A stretch of 64,000 bases of DNA from Deltaproteobacteria bacterium (GTDB taxonomy: Bacteria > Myxococcota_A > Polyangia > JAAYKL01), in NCBI GenBank assembly GCA_030595125.1, contig JAUVDV010000013.1:1-64000 (forward strand). The letters are read 5' to 3'. Under the pieces are notes generated by a model that searched no databases, was not told where the DNA came from, and saw only the letters and a program-made list of their open reading frames with translations. The first letter of the stretch is position 1. Every line of letters begins with the position of its first letter. Made by a program: the position numbers and the translations under genes. Shown one piece after another: positions 19,794 to 28,756 of the stretch.

Positions 19794-21113
19794 ATGAAGA
19801 CGATGATGACGGTCGTTTTAATGTCCTTGCTCGGAATCGGATATCTTGCCGGGTGCGAATCCACGCCCAAGGTGAAAGACTCCGGCGACGGGGGTTCGGA
19901 CACGGACACCGATACCGACACGGATACTGATACCGATACCGACGCGGATTCGGATACGGATACCGACACGGACACCGAACCGGAAGTGGAGTTCTCGTAT
20001 ATCTGGATAGCCAACCACGGCGAAGGCACATTGTCCAAGGTCGACACACAAACCGCGGTAGAGGTGGCCCGTTACCTCACTTGCCCATCGGGTTGCACCC
20101 CGTCGCGTACCTCGGTCAACCTTCACGGGGACGCGGTCGTGGCCGACCGTAAATCGTTTCCAAGCTCGGTGACCAAGTTCGCCGCCTCGCTAGACGACTG
20201 TGTGGACAACAATGGCAACAGCGTCATCGACACCTCCACCGGCCCGACAGACGTCCTGCCCTGGGGAGAAGACGAGTGTATGCTGTGGCACACGAAGCTG
20301 CCCACCGCCGGACTCAGTGACATATACGGGTACCAGGGGGCCAGGGCCGTTGCCTGGGACGGCAAGGAAAACACGGACACCGGCTTGGGGGGAAGCGTGT
20401 GGGTGGGCACATGTACTCATCACGTAAATTATGTTCCCCCACAGAAGGTTTTCAAGCTGGATGGGGACAATGGCGATGTCGTCGGCCAGGTCGATCTCGA
20501 TACCGTCGGCTGCTGTTATGGAGGGGTCGTCGACGGCAACGACGGCTTCTGGGTGCACAGTCGCTCAGACAATAGTCCGGCGAACAGGACTATCGTTCGG
20601 GTGGACATGAGCACCCTCCAAGTAACGGATATTGTGCCGATAACGGGTGGCTACGGCATAACGGCGGACTCCCAGGGGCGAGTGTGGCTCAGCGGCGGGC
20701 CGCCCAGCCCGAACAACTACGTATCCCGCTACGACCCGGCGACCGATTCCTTGGAGGAACTTGAGATATCGGTTCCCTATTGGCTCCGCGGTATCGCTGT
20801 GGGTGTGGAAAAGAGCGCCGGCTACGCATGGTCGGCCGCCACCTGCGGCACACTTTACAAGATCGATTTAGAAACCATGATTGTCGCGGGGAGTTACGAT
20901 ATCGGGCTCGGGGACGGGGTATCAAGCATGATCGGCGCGGCCGTGGACTTCGAAGGCTACGTGTGGGCCGTCGATGGGGGTGCGACTGTGAACGCAGCCT
21001 ACAAGTTCGACCCCGACACCGAGACCCACATCATCGTCCCCATCGGCCAAGGGCCGTACACCTACAGCGACATGACCGGCGTTCAGCTAAAGCAGGTTAT
21101 CGTAGTCGAATAA
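19794..21113 (+). CDS. DT-linker lipoprotein, Vgb/NHL-like beta-propeller candidate (paralog B)
   Basis: LLGIGYLAGCESTPKVKD and YIWIANHGEGTLSKVDTQTAVEVARYLTCP shared with paralog A. Confidence 0.78.
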   Translation: MKTMMTVVLMSLLGIGYLAGCESTPKVKDSGDGGSDTDTDTDTDTDTDTDADSDTDTDTDTEPEVEFSYIWIANHGEGTLSKVDTQTAVEVARYLTCPSGCTPSRTSVNLHGDAVVADRKSFPSSVTKFAASLDDCVDNNGNSVIDTSTGPTDVLPWGEDECMLWHTKLPTAGLSDIYGYQGARAVAWDGKENTDTGLGGSVWVGTCTHHVNYVPPQKVFKLDGDNGDVVGQVDLDTVGCCYGGVVDGNDGFWVHSRSDNSPANRTIVRVDMSTLQVTDIVPITGGYGITADSQGRVWLSGGPPSPNNYVSRYDPATDSLEELEISVPYWLRGIAVGVEKSAGYAWSAATCGTLYKIDLETMIVAGSYDIGLGDGVSSMIGAAVDFEGYVWAVDGGATVNAAYKFDPDTETHIIVPIGQGPYTYSDMTGVQLKQVIVVE

Positions 21114-21171
21114 CCCCATCCCGGCCTTCCCCTGCAAGGGGAAGGGGAAGATGATGGAGGCCGGCTTTAAC
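21112..21171. repeat. dispersed ~60-bp palindromic repeat, copy 1
   Basis: aaccccatcccggccttcccctgcaaggggaaggggaagatgatggaggccggctttaac. Confidence 0.85.
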
Positions 21172-21196
21172 GGGTTCTCGCTGGGGGCAAAATACG

Positions 21197-22456
21197 ATGA
21201 ATAGAATGAATTTATTTTTGGTGACCCTGATCACCGCCGCCATCGTCGCCGGCTGCTCGAACGTTTTGTCCATCGGAGACGGTGGGGCCGATACGGATAC
21301 CGCTACGGAAACAGACGCGGACACAGATAGTGATACAGATACTGGTAGCGATACTGGTCCTGACTGTTCCATGGGAGAGTACAGCGGCGATTTCACCATC
21401 AACACGCAATCGGACGTTAAAACCATTGCGGGATACACATCGATCTCGGGAGACCTGACAATCAACTGCCCGTCGTGCACCGACTTGAGCGAGTTGTTTT
21501 GTCTCAACTCGGCGGGTGGGGGGTTGGCTATCTGGGGCAGCGATGCCCTCACCAACTTGGACGGTCTGAGCGCCATCACCTCCGTCGGCGTGTATTTGGC
21601 AATCGGGCAGAACGACACCCTCACCAACTTGGACGGCTTGAGCGGCCTCACCTCGCTGGACGGGAACTTGACTATCTGGGGCAGCGACGCCCTGACCGAC
21701 CTGGACGGTCTGAGCGCTCTCACCTCGGTGGGTGAGGATCTGGGAATCCAAGAAAACACCGTCCTCACAAACCTGGACGGGCTGAGCGGTATAACCTCGG
21801 TGGGTGGGAGTTTGAATATTGACTACAACTGGGCCCTCACCGACCTGGACGGCCTGAGTGCCCTTGCATCTGTGGACGGGGACTTGTGGATCCAGAACAA
21901 CGCCGTCCTCACCGACCTGGACGGTCTGAGTGGGATCACCTCTGTAGGTGGGAGCTTATTTATTGGCTCCAACGCCGGCCTCACCAACGTGGACGGTCTG
22001 AGCGCCCTCACCTCCATCGGCGTGTATTTGGCAATCGGGCAGAACGCTGCCCTCACCAACGTGGATGGTCTGAGCGCCCTCACCTCCGTCGGCTGGAATT
22101 TGTCAATCTCCAGGAACGACGCCCTCACCAATCTGGACGGTTTAAGCGGCCTCACCTCGGTGGGGGGGAATTTACAGATTTCCGAAAACGCCACGCTAAC
22201 AAGCCTGACCGGGCTTGGCGCCCTCACCTTGGTGAGCGGGAATTTACAGATTTCCGAAAACGCCACGCTAATAAGCCTGACCGGGCTTAGCGCCCTCACC
22301 TCGGTGGTCGGGTTCACGCAAATCGAATACAATATGTTCCTTCTCGAATGTGAGGCGTGCGATCTGTTGGACCAGCTCACCAGCGGACCCACTTTGATCG
22401 ATGTTCACGACAATCTCGCTGACTTGTGCACGCCGGTTCCGGCGAGCTGTCCGTAG
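21197..22456 (+). CDS. DT-linker lipoprotein with LRR / receptor-L-domain-like repeats
   Basis: VAGC lipobox; repeated ALTNLDGLSALTSVGGNLxI; C-terminal CEACDLLDQLTSGPTLIDVHDNLADLCTPVPASCP. Confidence 0.8.
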   Translation: MNRMNLFLVTLITAAIVAGCSNVLSIGDGGADTDTATETDADTDSDTDTGSDTGPDCSMGEYSGDFTINTQSDVKTIAGYTSISGDLTINCPSCTDLSELFCLNSAGGGLAIWGSDALTNLDGLSAITSVGVYLAIGQNDTLTNLDGLSGLTSLDGNLTIWGSDALTDLDGLSALTSVGEDLGIQENTVLTNLDGLSGITSVGGSLNIDYNWALTDLDGLSALASVDGDLWIQNNAVLTDLDGLSGITSVGGSLFIGSNAGLTNVDGLSALTSIGVYLAIGQNAALTNVDGLSALTSVGWNLSISRNDALTNLDGLSGLTSVGGNLQISENATLTSLTGLGALTLVSGNLQISENATLISLTGLSALTSVVGFTQIEYNMFLLECEACDLLDQLTSGPTLIDVHDNLADLCTPVPASCP

Positions 22457-22458
22457 AT

Positions 22459-22866
22459 CTACGGAACCACCGTGAGGTCGTCCACCCTGGCGAAGCCCTT
22501 GTCGAATGTGGCCACGAACCGCGTACTTCGTCTCCTGGCGAGCGCCACGATTGCCGAATCGGCGAAGCTCAACACCGGGCCCTGCGCCTGGGTTTGAAAC
22601 ACGGCGAACGTCTCTCCGAACAGGTCGGAGCAAGGGACAAGCTCAACATCCCGCGAGTTCAGAAGAATCGAACCGACCCTGATAGCTGTAGCGAGATCCC
22701 GCCTTGCGGCGAGCACGGTAACTACCTCGAGGAAGACATACTCCGGCAATAGCGCCGATCCCCACTCGCCCTTGAGCAGTCGCTTCATTGTTTTTGACGC
22801 AGCCGGATGGTGCGTATCCCGCGAGTTGTGGAACGCGATGATGAAGCTGGAATCGAGTACGATCAC
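22459..22866 (-). CDS. PIN-domain toxin (VapC-like), GTG start
   Basis: VIVLDSSFIIAFHNSRDTHH ... LSFADSAIVALARR ... VATFDKGFARV; the longer ORF in the track is an upstream overrun. Confidence 0.78.
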   Translation of the reverse strand: MIVLDSSFIIAFHNSRDTHHPAASKTMKRLLKGEWGSALLPEYVFLEVVTVLAARRDLATAIRVGSILLNSRDVELVPCSDLFGETFAVFQTQAQGPVLSFADSAIVALARRRSTRFVATFDKGFARVDDLTVVP

Positions 22867-23108
22867 GGCGCTTCGGTCATGCCGTACACAACGGCGTCTA
22901 TCTCTTCGCTCAGACGCTCTGTCCCCTTGGGATAATCCTCGGGCCGAAGATCGCACAGGCTGCCAGACTTTTGCTCCACCGGCCGGCCCGCGATGTAGAA
23001 TCGAATCGCCTCGTTGAGAGCCTCGCCGATTGTCTTTCCGGCAAGAGCGGCCCTGGCCTTGAGCGCCCTGTACGCTCCGGGGTCGAGGTTTCGGATTGTT
23101 GTATCCAT
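22863..23108 (-). CDS. antitoxin (VapB-like)
   Basis: MDTTIRNLDPGAYRALKARAALAGKTIGEALNEAIRFY; 3' end overlaps the toxin start. Confidence 0.75.
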   Translation of the reverse strand: MDTTIRNLDPGAYRALKARAALAGKTIGEALNEAIRFYIAGRPVEQKSGSLCDLRPEDYPKGTERLSEEIDAVVYGMTEAP

Positions 23109-23236
23109 GTATCCTTTGTAACACATGTAACCTAACGGTGCAATGAAAAATCCGTCGCCGCCAAACGCGGCGGAAATTCAATCGCTCAAAACGACTTCTT
23201 TTGCTATGGTCCCCTCCCACGTTTGCGGAGGAAAAG

Positions 23237-23536
23237 ATGGACCTGGAACTTGAAAAAACGGTTGAAGCGCGCGCGGCGGTGCTCAAAACTATCAAAGAAG
23301 ACCTTATCACGCGGCTGAATCTCGCATACGAGCCCGACGATCTCCACGAGGATATATCCCTGCTCGGCTCCGGGCTCGGCCTCGATTCCCTGGACGCCCT
23401 CGAGGTGATTCTGGGAATAGAGCACTCGTTCGGGGTAAAGATCGCCGACGACAACATAGGCATCCTGCGCTCCATCAACACTATCGCCGACTATGTCATG
23501 GCCGAAAAGGAAAAGGGGCAGGAGGTGCAGTCATGA
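23237..23536 (+). CDS. acyl carrier protein
   Basis: GLGLDSLDALEVILGIEHSFGVKI (4'-phosphopantetheine Ser in DSL); RBS ggaggaaaag before ATG. Confidence 0.88.
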   Translation: MDLELEKTVEARAAVLKTIKEDLITRLNLAYEPDDLHEDISLLGSGLGLDSLDALEVILGIEHSFGVKIADDNIGILRSINTIADYVMAEKEKGQEVQS

Positions 23537-24633
23537 GAGTATCCCCCATCAGGGAACTGCTCGCGGCCAGGGGCGCCGTCTTCTCTGAGCGCGCCGGCGT
23601 TGAGATACCCCTCCGCTTCTCGGGCGCAGATAAAGAATACTCGGCGGTTCGCGACGCGGCGGGCCTTTGCGACTTCTCCTTCATGACGAGGTACAGGGTT
23701 CCCGAGGACGGGCTGGATGTGCTCGAGCAATACGCGTGCGGGTCGGTGGCCAACATCCGGTTCGGGCGGGTGCTGCACACGATGGCGGTAAACGATGACG
23801 GCATGCTCGAGTCCGATGTCTACATCGCCAACGACGACGAGAACCTGATCATGCTCTGTGAATCCCTGGTCGACGATGCGGCCGCCGCCGCAGTTCTCGA
23901 TGGAATGGGCGCCTCCAAAGAGGGCCTCGAAGACCTGAGCGGGTCAACAGCCGTCTTTGGGCTCGACGGCCTGAACGCGTGGGCCATTGCAAGGGATCTC
24001 TTCGGCACGGACGTGCTCGGTCTGCCTTACCTTTCAATCGAAAATTACGAACTCGACGGCGTGGAGATCAAGCTGATCCGGGGCGGCAAGACATCGGAGT
24101 TCGGCTACCTGTTCATCGTACCGGTGAAACACGCTACCGCGATATGGGAGCGGATCGAAAAGGCCGGCGAACCCCATGGTCTCGTTCTCGTGGGCACGGA
24201 GGCCCACTCCATGCTCAGGCTGGATGGACGCTTCTTCAACATCTACGAGGAGGGCGCGAGGGTCTCGGATCCTCTCCCGCTCGGCCTGCAGTGGATGATC
24301 GACTTCGACGGTGACGATTTCAGGGGCAAGGCAGCTATTCTGGAGCGCAGGGCCAGTGGATTGAAAAACAAGATCATCGGCCTGACGCCGTCGGATCCCG
24401 GCGGTGTGCTGGAGATCGGAGACGAGATCGCGCACCGGGGCGAGACGGTGGCAAAGGTGGTGGCGGCAGTATACTCGCCCACCCTGAAAAAACGCATCGG
24501 ACTCGCGCTCTTCGATCTGCCGTATGCGTACTCGGGCCTTACCCTGGAGGGCAACGACGGGCTCCTCATCGAGACCATCTCCATGCCGCCCTTCATGCCA
24601 AAGAGCCTCAGCGTCAAGCTCGACGAAATGTAA
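23533..24633 (+). CDS. GcvT/YgfZ-family folate-binding aminomethyltransferase-like protein
   Basis: RDAAGLCDFSFMTRYRV, GTEAHSMLRLDGRFFNIYEEG, FRGKAAILERRASGLKNKIIGL; ATGA overlap with the ACP gene. Confidence 0.8.
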   Translation: MRVSPIRELLAARGAVFSERAGVEIPLRFSGADKEYSAVRDAAGLCDFSFMTRYRVPEDGLDVLEQYACGSVANIRFGRVLHTMAVNDDGMLESDVYIANDDENLIMLCESLVDDAAAAAVLDGMGASKEGLEDLSGSTAVFGLDGLNAWAIARDLFGTDVLGLPYLSIENYELDGVEIKLIRGGKTSEFGYLFIVPVKHATAIWERIEKAGEPHGLVLVGTEAHSMLRLDGRFFNIYEEGARVSDPLPLGLQWMIDFDGDDFRGKAAILERRASGLKNKIIGLTPSDPGGVLEIGDEIAHRGETVAKVVAAVYSPTLKKRIGLALFDLPYAYSGLTLEGNDGLLIETISMPPFMPKSLSVKLDEM

Positions 24634-24646
24634 AGGAGGCGCAACC

Positions 24647-25069
24647 GTGGGAAAGATCATCACTCGTCGTGTGGATGTGAAAGTTGAGTTCCATCACGTT
24701 GACATGATGCAGGTGGTGCACAACTCACACTACTTCCGATGGTTCGAGCTCGGACGCATGAAAATTCTCGAAGACGTATTCCCCATATCCTGGGCGATGG
24801 AAAACAAGATCGCCACGCCGGTGGTGATGAACCACTGCGACTACCTGTGGCCGGCGGCATACGGGGACGATCTGATTGTCACTACACGCCACCGGAAGGT
24901 GGAGTTGTGGGAAGGCCGCTTTCTCTACGAACACTCCATCTCCAACAGGAAAACCAAGGTTGTGCTGTGCAACGGACAATCCGCCGTGACCGTGGTGGAC
25001 ATGGGCACGGCCAGACTAGTCAAGGAAATCCCGGCCAACGTCTGGGAGCGGTACCTGGCGCTGGAGTAG
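24647..25069 (+). CDS. hotdog-fold acyl-CoA/acyl-ACP thioesterase (4HBT-like), GTG start
   Basis: VEFHHVDMMQVVHNSHYFRWFELGR motif; RBS aaaggagg. Confidence 0.82.
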   Translation: MGKIITRRVDVKVEFHHVDMMQVVHNSHYFRWFELGRMKILEDVFPISWAMENKIATPVVMNHCDYLWPAAYGDDLIVTTRHRKVELWEGRFLYEHSISNRKTKVVLCNGQSAVTVVDMGTARLVKEIPANVWERYLALE

Positions 25070-25170
25070 CCGGGGGCCAATCAGAATTTCCACAGACGAT
25101 TATCAAGTAGTGTTAAAGTAGCATGGTTGTGGCCTTGTTATTTAAACAAGCTACCGGCAAAGGGGGCAAT

Positions 25171-28100
25171 ATGAGATTGGTTCTTTCTCTACTAATAACA
25201 ATCCTGAGTCTGGGGATTGTAAGCTGCGATGGCAATAGCGGCGGCGGAGATACCGATTCTGATTCCGACACGGATTCTGACACCGACACTGACACCGACA
25301 CGTGCGAGGGTTGTGAGATCGGTACGGAATGCTTCACCGACGGTACAGTTAACCCGTCCAACTCCTGTGAAATATGCGACACCTCACAATCCACCACCGC
25401 CTGGTCGGACAACGACGGCGGCGTGTGTGACGACGGCCTGTTCTGCAACGGGACGGACACCTGCGGGGCCGGAACGTGCTCGGTTCATTCGGGAGAACCC
25501 TGCGTTCAAGACAGCTCCTTCTGCAACGGCGTGGAGATCTGCAACGAGACAAGCGATGCATGTGAAAGCGAGGGGGACCCTTGCATAGCCGGTGACGGCC
25601 TCTTTTGTAACGGTGCAGAAACCTGCGACGAGATTGGGGATACCTGCGCCTCTCCGGGTGATCCGTGCACCGATGACGGTCTCTACTGCACTGGCGCCGA
25701 GAGCTGTAACGAAACTACGGACTCCTGCGATAGCTCCGGAGATCCATGCGCCGGAGGGGACGGCTTCTTCTGCAACGGCGTCGAAACCTGTAATGAAATT
25801 GGGGATACCTGCGTCTCTCCGGGAGACCCGTGTACCGACGACAGTCTTTTCTGCAACGGCACCGAAAGCTGCAACGAAGTAGCGGATACGTGCGACTCTT
25901 CCGGCGACCCGTGCGCGGCGGGCGACGGCCTCTTCTGCAACGGTGTCGAGATCTGCAATGATACAACCGACGCTTGCGATTCGCCCGGAGATCCATGCAT
26001 CGCAGGAGACGGGCTGTTCTGTAACGGAGACGAAACCTGCAACGAGGTAGCGGATACGTGCGACTCTTCCGGCGACCCGTGCACGGCGGGGGACGGCCTT
26101 TTCTGCAACGGTGTGGAGATCTGCAACGATGCGACCGACGTCTGCGATTCGCCCGGAGATCCATGCATCGCAGGAGACGGGCTGTTCTGTAACGGAGATG
26201 AAACCTGCAACGAAGTAGCGGATACGTGCGACTCGTCCGGTGACCCATGTACGGCGGGCGACGGCCTCTTCTGCAACGGTGTCGAGATCTGCAATGATAC
26301 AACCGACGCTTGCGATTCGCCCGGAGATCCATGCATCGCAGGAGACGGACTGTTCTGTAACGGAGACGAAACCTGCAACGAGTTGACCGATGTCTGTGAC
26401 CACGACGGAGATCCATGCCTTTCTTCGGAGACCTGCTGGGAGAGTGATGATCAGTGCTGCGAGCCCGGATACGGCACCGTCTGCGACACCGTCAGCGGCG
26501 ACGTCTACTCCGCCGACTCATGCGGCCACCAGGAGAGCACCCTCATCCAGGATTGTCTTCCCACTCAGACCTGCGTCGCCGGCGCCTGCGTTTGCCCCGA
26601 GGGCTTCACGGGCGTGGATTGTACGCAGTGCCTCATCTACGTCGACCAGGCCACGGGAAATAACGCCCTGGACGGTAGATCTTGGGCTAACCCAAAAGCA
26701 GATGTGCAAGGTGGACTCGTTGCGGCAGTCTATTACGGAGGCTGTGAGATATGGGTGGCCCAGGGCGTCTACAAACCCACCGCTATTAGCGACAGAAACG
26801 CAACCATCCAGTTGCAATCCGGTATTGACCTCTATGGCGGTTTCGTCGGCGGCGAGGTAGTCAGAACCCAGCGGGATTGGGAGACGAATATCACTACGTT
26901 AAGTGGGGAGATTGGCTCCGCCTCGTTGGATTCGGACAATTCCCATCACGTTGTTACAGGAGCGGACAATGTAATCGTGGATGGATTCACAATTGGAGAA
27001 GGCTATACAAGCGGCGGTGCGCCGGGCAGCAACCATGGCGGTGGTATGTACAACGACAGCGTTTCTCCGACAATTAGGAATTGCACTTTCTACGACAATT
27101 ACGCCTTGGGCGGAGGCGGTGGAATATACAATGTCTATGCATCGCCGACAATTGAAAACTGCGAGTTCAATAATAACGATGGGGATGATTACGGCGGCGC
27201 AATTCGCAATATCCATTCCAGCCCACTAATTGAGAATTGTTATTTCTCCAGCAATTTGGCCGAAAATTATGGAGGCGCCATTTACAGCACCAACTCGTCA
27301 TCGTTGACAATCGTCGACAGCACGTTTTTTCAAAATGTTGTTACTTATTCTGGCGGAGATGGCGGCGCGATCAGCAACAGTTTTTCTGCTCTGAACATCG
27401 ATAACTGTGTTTTTGAGGATAACAGTTCAGGTGACAATGGTAGCGCTATTTACATGATCAGTTCTACCGGCACGATATCGAACAGCACTTTTATCCAAAA
27501 TTCTGCTGCAAGTACAAATTGCGGTGGTGCAATATATTGCCAATTATCTTCGCCGGACATCGTGGGTTGCACATTTCTGAATAACGACGCCTATAGAGGA
27601 GGTGCCATATACAATTATTCCGCTTCACCCAACATCACCGACTGTAACTTCGACTCGAATTCTGCATCCAGCGGCGGATCCATATGCAACTACTCTTCGT
27701 CAGCACCTACCGTCACTAATTGCCAGTTCAACTCAAATCATTCTTCCAGCGATGGCGGATCCATATACAATTACTCGTCATCCCCTTCTTTCACTAACTG
27801 TCAGTTCACTAGCAACTCATCCGGAGCATCCGGAGGGGAAGGAGGGGCAATTTATACGATTGGCGGCAGCCCAACCCTCACTAATTGTCTCTTCGAAGGC
27901 AACTTGTCAGGAACCGATGGAGGCGCAATGCGTACGAATGGCGGCAGCCCAACCCTCACTAATTGTCTCTTCGAGGGCAACCTGTCAGGAACCGATGGAG
28001 GCGCAATATACAGTTCCGACAGCTCTTCGATTGTTGTAAGTTGTATTTTCAGGGGCAACAGAGCCGACAGCAACGGTGGAGGAGTATATTCGACAAATTC

Positions 28101-28737
28101 ATTATCAAATATCACATTCAACAACAGCACTTTCAGCGGCAACTCCGCATATTCCGGCGGAGGCCTGTACATCAATTCAGGCACCCTGAACCTGAACAAC
28201 TCCATTGTTTGGGGTAGTTTTCCAGACGTAATCGTTACTATCAGCGGCACCTTATACGCTACATACTCCAACATAGACGGCGGATACTGGGGTACGGGCA
28301 ACATCGATGCCGATCCGCTCTTTGGAAACATTCCCTACGAAACAACCTTCACTACCGACCCGGGCACAACTGACACCGTGATTGTCGCCAACGCCGTGGG
28401 TGTCGTGCTCAATGGGTTCATCCTGGAAATTGAAGACAACGGAATTGCCAGAACCGTTACAGCGGTATTGGGAGACCAGATCACATTTACTCCTCCTCTG
28501 GCCACAGCTTCGGTCGAGGGAATGCGCATTGACAACTGGGGAATGGGCGCAACGGATCTCGACGTGGATCTCACACTCCAGGCGGGTTCGCCCTGCATAG
28601 ATGCGGCGGATGGCGACCTGGCTCCCGAGTTTGACTTGGATGGTTTCTCCCGCTGGGACGATCCCGCGGTTACCGACACCGGAGTGGGAACGCCTACATA
28701 TGTCGACATGGGAACGTATGAATATCAGGGGATCTGA
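25171..28737 (+). CDS. giant DT-linker lipoprotein: Cys-rich tandem repeats plus right-handed parallel beta-helix (Pmp-like)
   Basis: Lipobox IVSC; (DT)n; about a dozen CNGxExCNExxDxCxSxGDPC units; GGAIYN.SSSPTLTNC.F rungs; C-terminal SPCIDAADG...DLDGFSR. Confidence 0.82.
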   Translation: MRLVLSLLITILSLGIVSCDGNSGGGDTDSDSDTDSDTDTDTDTCEGCEIGTECFTDGTVNPSNSCEICDTSQSTTAWSDNDGGVCDDGLFCNGTDTCGAGTCSVHSGEPCVQDSSFCNGVEICNETSDACESEGDPCIAGDGLFCNGAETCDEIGDTCASPGDPCTDDGLYCTGAESCNETTDSCDSSGDPCAGGDGFFCNGVETCNEIGDTCVSPGDPCTDDSLFCNGTESCNEVADTCDSSGDPCAAGDGLFCNGVEICNDTTDACDSPGDPCIAGDGLFCNGDETCNEVADTCDSSGDPCTAGDGLFCNGVEICNDATDVCDSPGDPCIAGDGLFCNGDETCNEVADTCDSSGDPCTAGDGLFCNGVEICNDTTDACDSPGDPCIAGDGLFCNGDETCNELTDVCDHDGDPCLSSETCWESDDQCCEPGYGTVCDTVSGDVYSADSCGHQESTLIQDCLPTQTCVAGACVCPEGFTGVDCTQCLIYVDQATGNNALDGRSWANPKADVQGGLVAAVYYGGCEIWVAQGVYKPTAISDRNATIQLQSGIDLYGGFVGGEVVRTQRDWETNITTLSGEIGSASLDSDNSHHVVTGADNVIVDGFTIGEGYTSGGAPGSNHGGGMYNDSVSPTIRNCTFYDNYALGGGGGIYNVYASPTIENCEFNNNDGDDYGGAIRNIHSSPLIENCYFSSNLAENYGGAIYSTNSSSLTIVDSTFFQNVVTYSGGDGGAISNSFSALNIDNCVFEDNSSGDNGSAIYMISSTGTISNSTFIQNSAASTNCGGAIYCQLSSPDIVGCTFLNNDAYRGGAIYNYSASPNITDCNFDSNSASSGGSICNYSSSAPTVTNCQFNSNHSSSDGGSIYNYSSSPSFTNCQFTSNSSGASGGEGGAIYTIGGSPTLTNCLFEGNLSGTDGGAMRTNGGSPTLTNCLFEGNLSGTDGGAIYSSDSSSIVVSCIFRGNRADSNGGGVYSTNSLSNITFNNSTFSGNSAYSGGGLYINSGTLNLNNSIVWGSFPDVIVTISGTLYATYSNIDGGYWGTGNIDADPLFGNIPYETTFTTDPGTTDTVIVANAVGVVLNGFILEIEDNGIARTVTAVLGDQITFTPPLATASVEGMRIDNWGMGATDLDVDLTLQAGSPCIDAADGDLAPEFDLDGFSRWDDPAVTDTGVGTPTYVDMGTYEYQGI
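25430..26420. repeat. tandem Cys-rich coding repeats, partly near-identical at DNA level
   Basis: ggagatccatgcatcgcaggagacgg(g/a)ctgttctgtaacggaga and the adjoining CNEVADTCDSSGDPC unit recur. Confidence 0.8.
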
Positions 28738-28756
28738 TCTGAGCTGGAGTAGGGGA

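Noticed and set aside
22459-23481. 340-aa single ORF as one protein
   Set aside because: Only the C-terminal 135 aa read as a PIN domain with a GTG start at 22866; the rest is antisense/overlap to the antitoxin and ACP genes
25384-26403. 339-aa minus-strand repeat ORF and sibling frames
   Set aside because: Arises from in-frame periodicity of the plus-strand Cys-rich repeats
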